Of a DNA stretch of 64,000 nucleotides, positions 55,038 to 64,000 are shown piece by piece. Where the stretch lies: contig NZ_CP108381.1 in assembly GCF_035956715.1 (NCBI RefSeq), positions 434,001 to 498,000 of the forward strand, in the 5' to 3' direction. The position numbers and the translations under genes were made by a program. This DNA is from Nocardia sp. NBC_01329 (GTDB lineage Bacteria > Actinomycetota > Actinomycetes > Mycobacteriales > Mycobacteriaceae). Within the stretch, counting starts at the first letter, position 1. Each line of letters opens with the position of its first letter. The notes below the pieces were generated by a model, which was given only the letters and a program-made list of their open reading frames with translations, had not been told where the DNA came from and searched no databases.

Positions 55038-55412
55038 CGTTCCTTCTGTGTTCGATAGTGCGGGACGGGGATGGGTAGCCCGGCCCTGCCCCGACAGCTC
55101 GGGCCGGACTATCGCGCCGACGTCTCGTTGCCGTCTCGGCCGAATAACTTCGGTGCGTGCCGCATATTAACCCGCCGTCGAGCTGCTGGTTTGCTGATTT
55201 TCGCTGCGTCGCCGAACATCCCATCAATTTGCCTGATGGATCTCCTCGAATGCGAGGTAGCCGGGGATTTTCCAGGTTCCACACCCGGGGGTGGCGCCGG
55301 GCAGTCCGAACCCGGCAGGTTTGGATTCGCCCTGAGGTAAAGGGTTCGCAGGCGCGGTCGTGAACCGCACGATAACCGGGCAGCGCAACCCACATCACAA
55401 GGGACAGAACCC
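55038..55412. other. 375-base region before the SsuABC-like operon
   Basis: Contains small hairpins CCATCA-(7)-TGATGG (55221-55239) and CCTCG-AATG-CGAGG (55244-55257). A structured leader for the sulphur transporter is conceivable, but no known riboswitch core was recognised. Confidence 0.45.
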
Positions 55413-56510
55413 ATGCCAGTACGCCCGGATACGATACGCAGCACGTGGCGGCCGAGGGCCGCCGCAGGCCTCGCGGTGCTCACCGCCCTCGTGATGCTGC
55501 TGTGTGGGTGCGGCGCGGGTGGCGAGGCCGCCGAAACTGCCGACGGTAAGACGATCCTGCGATATCAGGGCTGGTCCGGGAAAGTGGGATTCCACGAGCT
55601 GGCCGCCGACCTCGGCTATTACGACAGGATCCAGCTGGAATGGGTCGGCGATACCACCAGCGGCCCACAGGACATCCAGTCGGCGGCCACCGGCGAGATC
55701 GAATTCGGATCGGCGTTCAACGGTGCCGTCGTCAAACTCAACGTGGCCGGCGCGCCCATCACCTCGGTGCTCAGCTCCTACGGTGCCGACGCGAACGAGT
55801 ACACCGGGTACTACGTGCTGGAGAACAGCCCGATCCGGTCGGCGCGTGATCTGATCGGCAAGAAGATCGGGATGAACACCCTCGGTGCGCACCACGAATT
55901 CCTCACCCGCGAATGGCTCGCCCAGCAGGGCTTGACCCAGGACGAGATCAAATCGGTGCAGTTGGTGGTGGTACCGCCGGTGAACACCGAGCAGGCGCTA
56001 CGCGAGGGCCAGCTCGATGTCGCCACCCTGAGCTCGATCCAGCGGGAGAGCGCCCTGGCCCGGGGCGGTATCCGCCCCCTGTTCACCGACCGGGACCTGT
56101 TCGGCGCGTTCAGCTACGGCACGTATGTGATGCGCGACGATTTCATCGCCGCGAATCCCGATGCGGTGCGTGATTTCGTCCAGGGGACCGCGCGGGCCGT
56201 CCGCTGGACCCAGATCCATCCGCGGGAAGAAGTGATAGCCCGCTTCCTCGACATCATCCACAAGCGGGGACGTACGGAAAGCGCCGAACCTGTGAAGTAT
56301 TGGCGTAGTTCCGGGATCCCGGTGCCGGGCGCGGTGATCGCCGAACGCGAATTGCAGATCTGGATCGACTGGCTGGTCCGTAACGGCGAACTCGACCAGG
56401 ACAAGCCGGCGGCCCGCGATCTCTACACCAACGAGTACAACCCGTACGCCAACGGCACCTACCCCGCCGAAGGTGGACCCGACGGACAAGCATCGGCCGG
56501 TGAAAAATGA
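55413..56510 (+). CDS. ABC transporter substrate-binding lipoprotein, SsuA type
   Basis: A 365-residue periplasmic-type binding lipoprotein of the aliphatic-sulphonate/nitrate/taurine (NMT1-like) family. The signal peptide ends in LLCGCGAGG (lipobox). Domain segments: GKTILRYQGWSGKVGFHEL, SAATGEIEFGSAFNGAVVK, SARDLIGKKIGMN and YVMRDDFIAANPDAVRDFV. Start ATG with an AAGGGA box. Its ligand is inferred to be an organosulphur compound from family and from the monooxygenase remnant downstream. Confidence 0.88.
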   Translation: MPVRPDTIRSTWRPRAAAGLAVLTALVMLLCGCGAGGEAAETADGKTILRYQGWSGKVGFHELAADLGYYDRIQLEWVGDTTSGPQDIQSAATGEIEFGSAFNGAVVKLNVAGAPITSVLSSYGADANEYTGYYVLENSPIRSARDLIGKKIGMNTLGAHHEFLTREWLAQQGLTQDEIKSVQLVVVPPVNTEQALREGQLDVATLSSIQRESALARGGIRPLFTDRDLFGAFSYGTYVMRDDFIAANPDAVRDFVQGTARAVRWTQIHPREEVIARFLDIIHKRGRTESAEPVKYWRSSGIPVPGAVIAERELQIWIDWLVRNGELDQDKPAARDLYTNEYNPYANGTYPAEGGPDGQASAGEK

Positions 56511-57337
56511 GCACGACACCCAAACTCCGCCTGGACGGCGTGACCAAGAAGTTCCCGATCCGAGGTCAGAAAACCGGCCTCACCGCGGTCGAGGACATAA
56601 CTCTCGACCTCGCGGCCGGGGAATTCCTGGTCCTCGTCGGGCCCAGCGGATGCGGTAAGTCCACACTGCTCGATCTGCTGGGCGGACTGAGCACTCCGAG
56701 CTCCGGGCAGATCCTGCTCGACGGCAAACCGATCACCGGGCCCGGTCTGGACCGCGGAATCGTTTTCCAGCAGTACGCGCTGCTGCCGTGGCGCAGTGCC
56801 CGCCGCAATATCGAGTTCGGGTTGGAGGCCAAGGGTGTGCCCAGGGCCGAGCGGCGCGAACGCGCCGAACACTATCTCGAACTGGTCGGGCTGGCCGGAT
56901 TCGCCGACCGCTACCCGCACGAACTGTCCGGCGGGATGAAACAGCGGGTCGCGATCGCCCGCAGTCTGGCCTTCGACCCCGAAGTGCTGCTGATGGACGA
57001 ACCGTTCGCCGCGCTGGACGCGCAGACCCGGGAATCGCTACAGGACGAATTGCTGCGGATCTGGGAGCGCACCGGTAAGACGATCCTGTTCATCACCCAC
57101 GGTATCGACGAAGCGGTCTATCTGGGTCAGCGGGTTGCCGTACTCACCTCCCGCCCCGGCCGGGTCAAAACGGTGGTCGATATCGATATCGACCGCACCG
57201 CCGAGGACATCCGTTCCGGTGCGGAGTTCCGTGCTCTGCGGCACCGGATCTGGTCGCTGCTGCACGACGAGGTCGAACGTGCCCGCTCGCTCGAACTCGC
57301 CGATATCTCGACGATCGAAGAGGTTCAGCATGTCTAG
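56507..57337 (+). CDS. ABC transporter ATP-binding protein, SsuB type
   Basis: A 276-residue ATPase energising the sulphonate-type importer. Walker A GPSGCGKSTLLDLLGGL, Q-loop VFQQYALLPWRSARRNIEFG, signature LSGGMKQRVAIARSL and Walker B EVLLMDEPFAALDAQTRE. The ATG at 56507 overlaps the end of the binding-protein gene. Confidence 0.93.
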   Translation: MSTTPKLRLDGVTKKFPIRGQKTGLTAVEDITLDLAAGEFLVLVGPSGCGKSTLLDLLGGLSTPSSGQILLDGKPITGPGLDRGIVFQQYALLPWRSARRNIEFGLEAKGVPRAERRERAEHYLELVGLAGFADRYPHELSGGMKQRVAIARSLAFDPEVLLMDEPFAALDAQTRESLQDELLRIWERTGKTILFITHGIDEAVYLGQRVAVLTSRPGRVKTVVDIDIDRTAEDIRSGAEFRALRHRIWSLLHDEVERARSLELADISTIEEVQHV

Positions 57338-58211
57338 CGCACTCGCCACCGGCACCCTGGACGCGCCGCGCGCCACCGGGGCCGAGCAGCCTGCCCTCGT
57401 GCGGTCCACTGCACCGGCGCGTATCGCGGCCCGCCAGTGGGGGCAGCGCCTGGCCGCCCTGGCCTGGCGGGTGGTGAAACCGTCGGTCGCGATCTTGGCG
57501 TTCCTGGCCCTCTGGGAGGTCGCGCCCCGGGTGGGTCTGGTCGACAAGGTGTTCCTGCCGCCGTTCACCGAGGTCGCCGCGACCTTCTTCGAGCTGACCG
57601 CCAACGGGCAGCTGTGGGAGCACATATCGACCAGTCTGTCCCGTGCGCTCACCGGATTCGTGATCGCGGTGGCGATCGCGGTGCCACTGGGCGTCGCGAT
57701 CGCCTGGTATCGGCCGGTGGCCGATTTCCTGAACCCGGTCCTCGAACTGTTCCGTAATACGGCGGCACTGGCATTGCTCCCGGTGTTCATCCTGATCCTG
57801 GGCATCGGCGAGACCTCGAAAGTGGCGCTGGTGATCTACGCGTGCGCCTTCCCGATTCTGCTCAACACCATCTCCGGGGTGCGCACTGTCGATCCGCTGC
57901 TCATCAAATCCGCCCGTTCGCTGGGCTTCTCCCAGATCGCGCTGGTCTACAAGGTCGTGTTGCCGGCGGCGGTGCCGACCATCTTCACCGGTCTTCGGAT
58001 GGCCGCGGCGTCCTCGATCCTGGTGCTCATCGCGGCCGAGATGGTCGGCGCGAAGGCCGGACTGGGGTATCTGATCACGGCCGCGCAGCTCAACTTCCAG
58101 ATTCCCGATATGTACGCGGGGATCATCGCCATCGCGCTGGTCGGCCTGATCTTCAACACGGTCCTGGTGTTCGTCGAGCGTCGGCTGTCCAGCTGGCGCG
58201 TTGCTCTCTAG
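57330..58211 (+). CDS. ABC transporter permease, SsuC type
   Basis: A 293-residue inner-membrane permease. Helices include VAILAFLALWEVAPRVGL, LTGFVIAVAIAVPLGVAIAW, LALLPVFILILGIGETSKVA and IIAIALVGLIFNTVLVFVE. The cytoplasmic coupling loop is KSARSLGFSQIALVYKVVLP. The ATG at 57330 overlaps the ATPase gene by eight bases. Confidence 0.93.
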   Translation: MSSALATGTLDAPRATGAEQPALVRSTAPARIAARQWGQRLAALAWRVVKPSVAILAFLALWEVAPRVGLVDKVFLPPFTEVAATFFELTANGQLWEHISTSLSRALTGFVIAVAIAVPLGVAIAWYRPVADFLNPVLELFRNTAALALLPVFILILGIGETSKVALVIYACAFPILLNTISGVRTVDPLLIKSARSLGFSQIALVYKVVLPAAVPTIFTGLRMAAASSILVLIAAEMVGAKAGLGYLITAAQLNFQIPDMYAGIIAIALVGLIFNTVLVFVERRLSSWRVAL

Positions 58212-58227
58212 ACAGGTGATGATGTCG

Positions 58228-58560
58228 CACCAACTCCAACGAGCCCTACAACCTGGCCCGCAAATTCGCCTCGCTCGATCAGATCAGCGGTGGACGGGCC
58301 GGATGGAATATTGTCACCTCCGGGACCCCGGACGAGCCGCCCTCGACGCCGGGTCCGGCGTGTTCGCCGGCCCCGCGAAGGCGCACACCGGCGATCATCA
58401 CGGCGAGCGGTTCAAGGTGTGCGGCCCGCTCAATGTCCCGCGTTCGGCGCAGGGACGGCCGCTTCTCGTCCAGGCCGGCTCCTCGACCAGCGGTAACGAT
58501 TTCGCCGCTCGTTACGCCGCGGCCATTTTCACCGCGCAACGCTCGATCCCCGAGCACTCC
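58228..58560 (+). pseudogene. remnant of an NtaA/SnaA/DszA-type FMN monooxygenase
   Basis: Pieces of a flavin-dependent monooxygenase in different frames. [20 protein letters not shown] and RAGWNIVTS are encoded from about 58234. Then, after a deletion and shift, [40 protein letters not shown] and [15 protein letters not shown]. Both ends and the segment between are missing. It sits 17 bases after the transporter operon in the same direction. Intact relatives oxidise organosulphur or aminopolycarboxylate compounds, which supports a sulphur role for the transporter. Confidence 0.85.
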
Positions 58561-58617
58561 GGCCGTGGCCGTCGCCTAGCCGCGAGTCGTACCACCGCTG
58601 GCCGGTGGTGGCACGAG

Positions 58618-58971
58618 TCAGTGCGCGGCGGCGCGAACCAATTCGAGCAGTTCCGTTTCGTCGAGGTCGATACGGCGGGCGGCGGCTACGAGCTGCCGGG
58701 CCAGATCGACCACCGCGGCGCGACCGTCGGGGATACCGGCGCGGACCGTGGCTCCCCGGCCGCGGCGCAGTTCGAGCAACCCTTCGTCGCGCAACCGCTG
58801 ATATCCGGCGAGCACGGTATGGATGCTGACCTCCAGCGACGCCGCCAGTTCGCGGGCACCCGGCAACCGGGTGCCCGCAGGTGCGTCGCCGTCGGCGATC
58901 GCCCGCCGCACACAGGCCGCGATCTGGTCGGCCAGCGGTTCCGGCCGCGCCGGGTCCACGCGGATCAGCAT
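58618..58971 (-). CDS. GntR-family regulator, YtrA type
   Basis: A 117-residue short GntR protein: winged helix at the N-terminus (LADQIAACVRRAIADGDAPA, LPGARELAASLEVSIHTVLA, GYQRLRDEGLLELRRGRGAT) and only a short C-terminal helix pair, as in the YtrA subfamily. The ATG at 58971 is four bases after the DUF1648 stop. It very probably represses the DUF1648-GntR operon through the operator at 59961. Confidence 0.9.
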   Translation of the reverse strand: MLIRVDPARPEPLADQIAACVRRAIADGDAPAGTRLPGARELAASLEVSIHTVLAGYQRLRDEGLLELRRGRGATVRAGIPDGRAAVVDLARQLVAAARRIDLDETELLELVRAAAH

Positions 58972-58975
58972 CGGT

Positions 58976-59950
58976 TCAGCCCGCCCGAGTGACAACACCG
59001 GCCAGCACACCCGCACCCGTATCGGCATCGTCGACGGAGACCACGAAACGGCGCCCCGAACGGCGGGTCACCACGAGGCCGGGTCCGCCGCGCAGCACGA
59101 CGGCGGTGGCACCCGGGATCAGCCGGATACCGTATCCGCCGTACTGCAGGGGCGAGATGTCCTCGGCCGACACCTCGGCGATGTCCTCGGGGCGCAGCCG
59201 CCATCGGGGCCACCCGAGTGGTCCGATTCCCACGGTGAGTCCGCGCTGATCCACCACTACCCGCAGCAGCGCCAGATGGGCGAGCAGCACCCCGGTGAGG
59301 GCCAGCAGTACTCCGATCAGTGGTTGCGCGACAAACCCGAGTACCACGCCCATGAGCACCGCGACCACGCCGGCCATCAGCATCCACGGCGATGCGGCCC
59401 GTCGCGACCAGCTGACTTTTTCGGTCCGCCCGATGGCGAGCGGTTCGGCCGGCGCCGGTGCCGTCGCCTCGACGGGGCTCTCCGGCGCCGCGATCCAGCC
59501 CGCCGCCGCCAGCAGCAGTCCGGCGATGGCTGCGGTCGCGAACGCCCAGCCGGACAGAGTGACCTGCGCGGGGTCGGGCATGTCGAGGTTGGCGATCGTG
59601 CCCGCCAGCATGATCACCCCCAGGAATCCGCCCACGCCCCAAGCGGTTCCGACGAGCAGTCGGATCGGGTCCACGGCGCTGTCGGCCCGGCGCAGCGGTA
59701 GGTTCCGGCGCACTCCGGCCAGCAGGATCGCGGCGAACACGATGGCCAGGCCGGCGCCGATTCCGGCGGAGACGAACATGGTCGCAATACGCCCGGTGAA
59801 CCCGTCGGCACCGTCGGCGGCGAAATGGGTCGCCAGCGGATCGGGCAGCCGATCGGCCGCTGCGGCCAGCAGCACGATATTGGGAACGGCGGCCAGGATC
59901 GGTGGCAGTCCGACGAGTAGGCAGAGCCGGATCGAGCTCAGGGTGTTCAC
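58976..59950 (-). CDS. DUF1648-domain membrane protein
   Basis: A 324-residue integral membrane protein. The N-terminal DUF1648 segment reads LPDPLATHFAADGADGFTGR, with helices such as LCLLVGLPPILAAVPNIVLL, FVSAGIGAGLAIVFAAILLA and LMAGVVAVLMGVVLGFVAQ. The GTG at 59950 is preceded by AAGGAGGT four bases upstream, an excellent ribosome-binding site. DUF1648 proteins next to YtrA-type GntR regulators are common in Gram-positive bacteria and linked to envelope stress; the activity is unknown. Confidence 0.88.
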   Translation of the reverse strand: MNTLSSIRLCLLVGLPPILAAVPNIVLLAAAADRLPDPLATHFAADGADGFTGRIATMFVSAGIGAGLAIVFAAILLAGVRRNLPLRRADSAVDPIRLLVGTAWGVGGFLGVIMLAGTIANLDMPDPAQVTLSGWAFATAAIAGLLLAAAGWIAAPESPVEATAPAPAEPLAIGRTEKVSWSRRAASPWMLMAGVVAVLMGVVLGFVAQPLIGVLLALTGVLLAHLALLRVVVDQRGLTVGIGPLGWPRWRLRPEDIAEVSAEDISPLQYGGYGIRLIPGATAVVLRGGPGLVVTRRSGRRFVVSVDDADTGAGVLAGVVTRAG

Positions 59951-59960
59951 GGGGACCTCC

Positions 59961-59983
59961 TTGTTATGTTTGAAGCATAACAA
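59961..59983. promoter_or_regulatory. GntR operator
   Basis: TTGTTATG-(7)-CATAACAA, a perfect 8-base inverted repeat directly upstream of the DUF1648 ribosome-binding site. It is A+T-rich against a high-G+C background and overlaps the likely promoter. Confidence 0.85.
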
Positions 59984-60197
59984 AGGATTTTGTATCCGGT
60001 CGATCCGGTTCGACCGGGCGGTTCTGAGTGCCTGTCGGTCAGTACGCGCACACTGACCCCACGGCATACGACGAGGAGCCGGCGGAGCGGGTCCGGTAAG
60101 CGGTGGGCGGCGGCCGCCGCACCGGTCGACGATCTCCCGGCGCGGCCCATGGTGATGCATACCGCGCCACCCCGCTAGCCGGGATCAGCCGCCGCTC

Positions 60198-61199
60198 TCA
60201 CCATTGATCATTGGAATTCAACGCGACCAGTAGCTGGCGGACCGCCTCGACCCGGCGCGCTCGGTCCGGTAGTTCGTCGAGCGCGCACTCGGGATCGGCG
60301 GGGGGACCCAGATGTGTACAGCCACGTGGACAGTTCTCGATCGCCTCGGCCAGATCGGTGAACGCCGCGATCACATCGTCGGGGGTGATGTGCGCGAGCC
60401 CGAAGGACCGGATACCCGGAGTATCGATCACCCAGCCGCCGCCGGGCAGCGGCAGCGCCACCGATTGTGTAGAAGTGTGTTTGCCCTTGCCGACACCGGA
60501 AACTTCGCCGACCGCCCGCTCGGCGTCGGGTACCAGCCGGTTCACCAGGGTGGATTTCCCCACGCCGGAATGGCCCAGAAAACAGGTGATATGGCCGGTG
60601 AGCTGGTTCAGGGCCCCGTCGAGCGGATCGTCGATCCCGGCGTAGACGATGGACAGATCCAGATCGTCGAACGCGGCCGCGAACTCCGACTCCCCGGCCA
60701 GATCGTGCTTGGTGAGACAGAGCACCGGTTCCAGACCGCCGGCGTAGGCGGCCACCATCGCCCGCTCGACGAAACCGGTGCGCGGCGGTGGATCGGCCAG
60801 GGCCACCATGATGAACAACTTTTCGGCATTGCCGACCACCACCCGCTCGAACGGGTCGGTGTCGTCGGCGGTGCGTCGCAGCACCGTGGTGCGCTCGGCG
60901 ACCCGGACGATCCGCGCGAGCGTATCGGCCCGGCCGGAGATATCGCCGACCACATCGACCTGATCGCCGACCACGATGGGGGTGCGTCCCAATTCCCGGG
61001 CCCGCATGGCCACCAGCAGCCGCTGCGGATCACCGTCGAGTACGCAGCCCCAGCGACCCCGGTCCACCGAGACGACCATCGCCGGCTGCGCGTCGCGATG
61101 CTCCGGGCGGGTCTTGGTCCGCGGCCGCGAACTCCGCCCGGGACGCACCCGGACATCGGATTCGTCGTAGGAGGCGGTGGTCCGGCCGCGCCGGCTCAG
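60198..61199 (-). CDS. rsgA: ribosome small-subunit GTPase RsgA
   Basis: Circularly permuted GTPase that matures 30S subunits. 333 residues. Order G4-G1-G3: LCLTKHDL, then [14 protein letters not shown], then [11 protein letters not shown]; the C-terminal zinc site is [19 protein letters not shown]. Relatives begin just before [11 protein letters not shown]. No ATG, GTG or TTG is in frame at that point. The CTG at 61199 overlaps the aroA stop (CTGA) and has a GGGAG box seven bases upstream, so a rare CTG start is proposed. A GTG inside DVRVRP would cut conserved residues. Confidence 0.9.
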   Translation of the reverse strand: MSRRGRTTASYDESDVRVRPGRSSRPRTKTRPEHRDAQPAMVVSVDRGRWGCVLDGDPQRLLVAMRARELGRTPIVVGDQVDVVGDISGRADTLARIVRVAERTTVLRRTADDTDPFERVVVGNAEKLFIMVALADPPPRTGFVERAMVAAYAGGLEPVLCLTKHDLAGESEFAAAFDDLDLSIVYAGIDDPLDGALNQLTGHITCFLGHSGVGKSTLVNRLVPDAERAVGEVSGVGKGKHTSTQSVALPLPGGGWVIDTPGIRSFGLAHITPDDVIAAFTDLAEAIENCPRGCTHLGPPADPECALDELPDRARRVEAVRQLLVALNSNDQW

Positions 61200-62506
61200 T
61201 GAGCCGCTCCCGGTTCGGCCGTCTGCGGATCGAGCATCGATTCCCACAGGGCGACGAAATCGGGCAGGGTCTTGGCGGTGGTACCGATATCCTCGATCTC
61301 GATACCCGGGACGGCGAGACCGAGAATCGCACCGGCCGTGGCCATCCGGTGATCGGCGTAGGAATGCCAACGGCCGCCGTGCAGCGGGGCCGGGACGATC
61401 TCCAGGCCGTCCTCCGTTTCGGTCACCTGCCCGCCGAGCCGGTTGATCTCGGTGGACAGGGCGGCGAGCCGATCGGTTTCGTGACCGCGCAGATGGGAGA
61501 TACCGCGCAACCGTGACTCCGAATCCGCCAGCGCCGCCAGCGCCGCGACCGTCGGCGTCAGTTCGCCCACATCGTGCAGGTCGATATCGATGCCGGCAAG
61601 TCGATCGGGACCGGTCACGGTGAGCGCGCCGTCGCTGAAGCCGGCCTCGGCGCCCATTCGGACCAGGATTTCCCGGATCACGTCGCCGGCCTGGGTGGTC
61701 AACCGCGGCCAGTGCGGAATGCTGACCCGCCCGCCGGTGACCGCGGCCGCGGCCAGGAACGGGGTGGCGTTCGAGAGGTCCGGTTCGACGGTCCAGTCGA
61801 CCGCACGGATCGGGCCGGGAGAGACGGACCAGGTCTGCTCGCCCCGGACATCGGCCGGCGCCTCGACCGTGACATCGGCGCGGCGCAGCATCTCGACCGT
61901 CATCTCGATATGCGGCATGGACGGCAGCGCATTTCCGGAATGGCGTACGACGACGCCCTCGTCGAACCGCGCGGCCGACAACAGCAGTCCCGAGATGAAC
62001 TGGGAGGAGCCGGAGGCGTCGATGGTGATGGCGCCACCGCGCAGGGCGCTCGAGCCGCGCACGGTGAACGGGAGCGCGTCACCCTCGATAGCGGCGCCGA
62101 GCCCGCGCAGGGCGTCCAGGATGGTGCGCAGCGGGCGGACCCGCGCGGCGATATCGCCGTCGAAAGCGGTATCACCCGCCGCCAGGGTCGCGACCGGGGG
62201 TACGAACCGCATCACTGTTCCGGCCAGTCCGCAGTCCACCCGGCCACCCTGGAGTGGGGTGGGGGTGACGGCGAGCGTATCGGCGTCACCGATGATCTGA
62301 ATGCCGAGAGCGCGCAGCGCCGCGATCATCAGGCCGGTATCACGACTGCGCAGGGCACCGGTGATGGTCGAGGGGCCGTCGGCGAGCGCGGCCAGGACCA
62401 GAGCTCTGTTCGTGATCGATTTGGAGCCGGGCAGGGTGACGGTCGCATGCACAGGGGCATCGACATGGGGCGCTGGCCAGAAACTCACTCGACCATCTTC
62501 GCGCAT
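61196..62506 (-). CDS. aroA: 3-phosphoshikimate 1-carboxyvinyltransferase (EPSP synthase)
   Basis: Sixth step of the shikimate pathway, joining PEP and shikimate-3-phosphate. 436 residues. [33 protein letters not shown] and [20 protein letters not shown] are characteristic, with [14 protein letters not shown] near the end. The ATG at 62506 gives the length expected for the family; a start at 62557 would add 17 residues. Confidence 0.95.
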   Translation of the reverse strand: MREDGRVSFWPAPHVDAPVHATVTLPGSKSITNRALVLAALADGPSTITGALRSRDTGLMIAALRALGIQIIGDADTLAVTPTPLQGGRVDCGLAGTVMRFVPPVATLAAGDTAFDGDIAARVRPLRTILDALRGLGAAIEGDALPFTVRGSSALRGGAITIDASGSSQFISGLLLSAARFDEGVVVRHSGNALPSMPHIEMTVEMLRRADVTVEAPADVRGEQTWSVSPGPIRAVDWTVEPDLSNATPFLAAAAVTGGRVSIPHWPRLTTQAGDVIREILVRMGAEAGFSDGALTVTGPDRLAGIDIDLHDVGELTPTVAALAALADSESRLRGISHLRGHETDRLAALSTEINRLGGQVTETEDGLEIVPAPLHGGRWHSYADHRMATAGAILGLAVPGIEIEDIGTTAKTLPDFVALWESMLDPQTAEPGAAH

Positions 62507-62587
62507 GGGGGTGGCATGCGTGTCGGTGGTGCTCGTAAGTGTGTCGCCGAGCACCACCGATCGCGTTTCCGTTCGTGGCCGGTCGGA

Positions 62588-64000
<1,413 letters not shown>

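Noticed and set aside
55330..55412. Possible SAM-type riboswitch or Cys leader before the SsuA-like gene
   Set aside because: There is CCGGGCAGCGCAACCC and small hairpins, but no AGAGG/AGGGA core or Cys-rich leader peptide. A search with SAM-I, SAM-II and SAM-IV models would decide.

Overview
The window is high-G+C chromosomal DNA from a mycolic-acid actinomycete of the order Mycobacteriales, most likely Nocardia or a close relative. The evidence is gene content and local order: rmlD-wbbL-manB, an LCP ligase gene, manA-tobH-like-pmm-DUF3499-metallopeptidase-whiB2, fbiA-fbiB, sahH, tmk-mtrA-mtrB-lpqB-comF-hpf, secA1, a DesA3-type desaturase with its reductase, and rsgA-aroA. These are neighbours in the Mycobacterium tuberculosis Rv3227-Rv3268 region, but here they are shuffled into new blocks. 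No rRNA, tRNA, CRISPR array, phage or transposase gene was recognised. Assignments come from reading motifs and recalling families; no database search was run.

Layout. 1-6554 (minus): a tightly coupled operon of a SWIM zinc-finger protein, a MoxR-type AAA+ ATPase, a DUF5682 protein and a VWA-type protein that runs off the left edge; all three junctions are ATGA overlaps. 7059-10464 (plus): a Rad50/RecF-like ATPase with a CPVC motif, a small coupled partner and a YchJ-family protein. 10517-12818: a Rdx-family selenoprotein-W-like protein, an FmdB zinc ribbon and a type-B carboxylesterase. 13245-18645: mannose/rhamnose cell-wall genes (manB, wbbL, rmlD), an LCP ligase and a TIGR03089 protein. 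18848-23061: a cytochrome P450, a RidA protein, an FAD oxidoreductase and a cation-diffusion transporter. 23863-29445 (minus): manA, a TobH/SIS-like protein, phosphomannomutase, DUF3499, a metallopeptidase-like protein and whiB2. 29791-32671: F420 synthesis genes fbiA and fbiB plus a NUDIX hydrolase. 32751-34932: a degenerate rubredoxin, a TetR regulator and alkane monooxygenase AlkB. 35058-43665: sahH, tmk, mtrAB-lpqB, comF and a long HPF. 43710-49315: a BluB-like protein, a frameshifted macro-domain gene, two tandem acyl-CoA desaturases and their reductase. 49479-54562: DUF6912, a WS/DGAT-like protein and secA1. 54648-58560: a DUF732 secreted protein, an SsuABC-like transporter and the remnant of an FMN monooxygenase. 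58618-64000: a GntR/DUF1648 pair, rsgA, aroA and an aldehyde dehydrogenase cut by the right edge.

How it fits together. Most of the window is envelope biology: GDP-mannose supply (ManA, PMM, ManB), the rhamnose linker of arabinogalactan (RmlD, WbbL), its ligation (LCP), envelope sensing (MtrAB-LpqB), export (SecA1) and lipid modification (desaturases, WS/DGAT, AlkB). The less conventional parts are the first 10 kb, which carries two tightly coupled NTPase modules facing away from each other, and the dispersed palindromic repeats around the mannose/rhamnose genes (an inverted-repeat pair near 12.9 and 23.6 kb, and a second family near 16.3, 23.2 and 28.4 kb). Clear regulatory sites include a perfect actinobacterial SOS box between whiB2 and fbiA, a GntR operator before the DUF1648 gene, and a shared TTACG-N4-CGTAR motif before a desaturase gene and the reductase gene.
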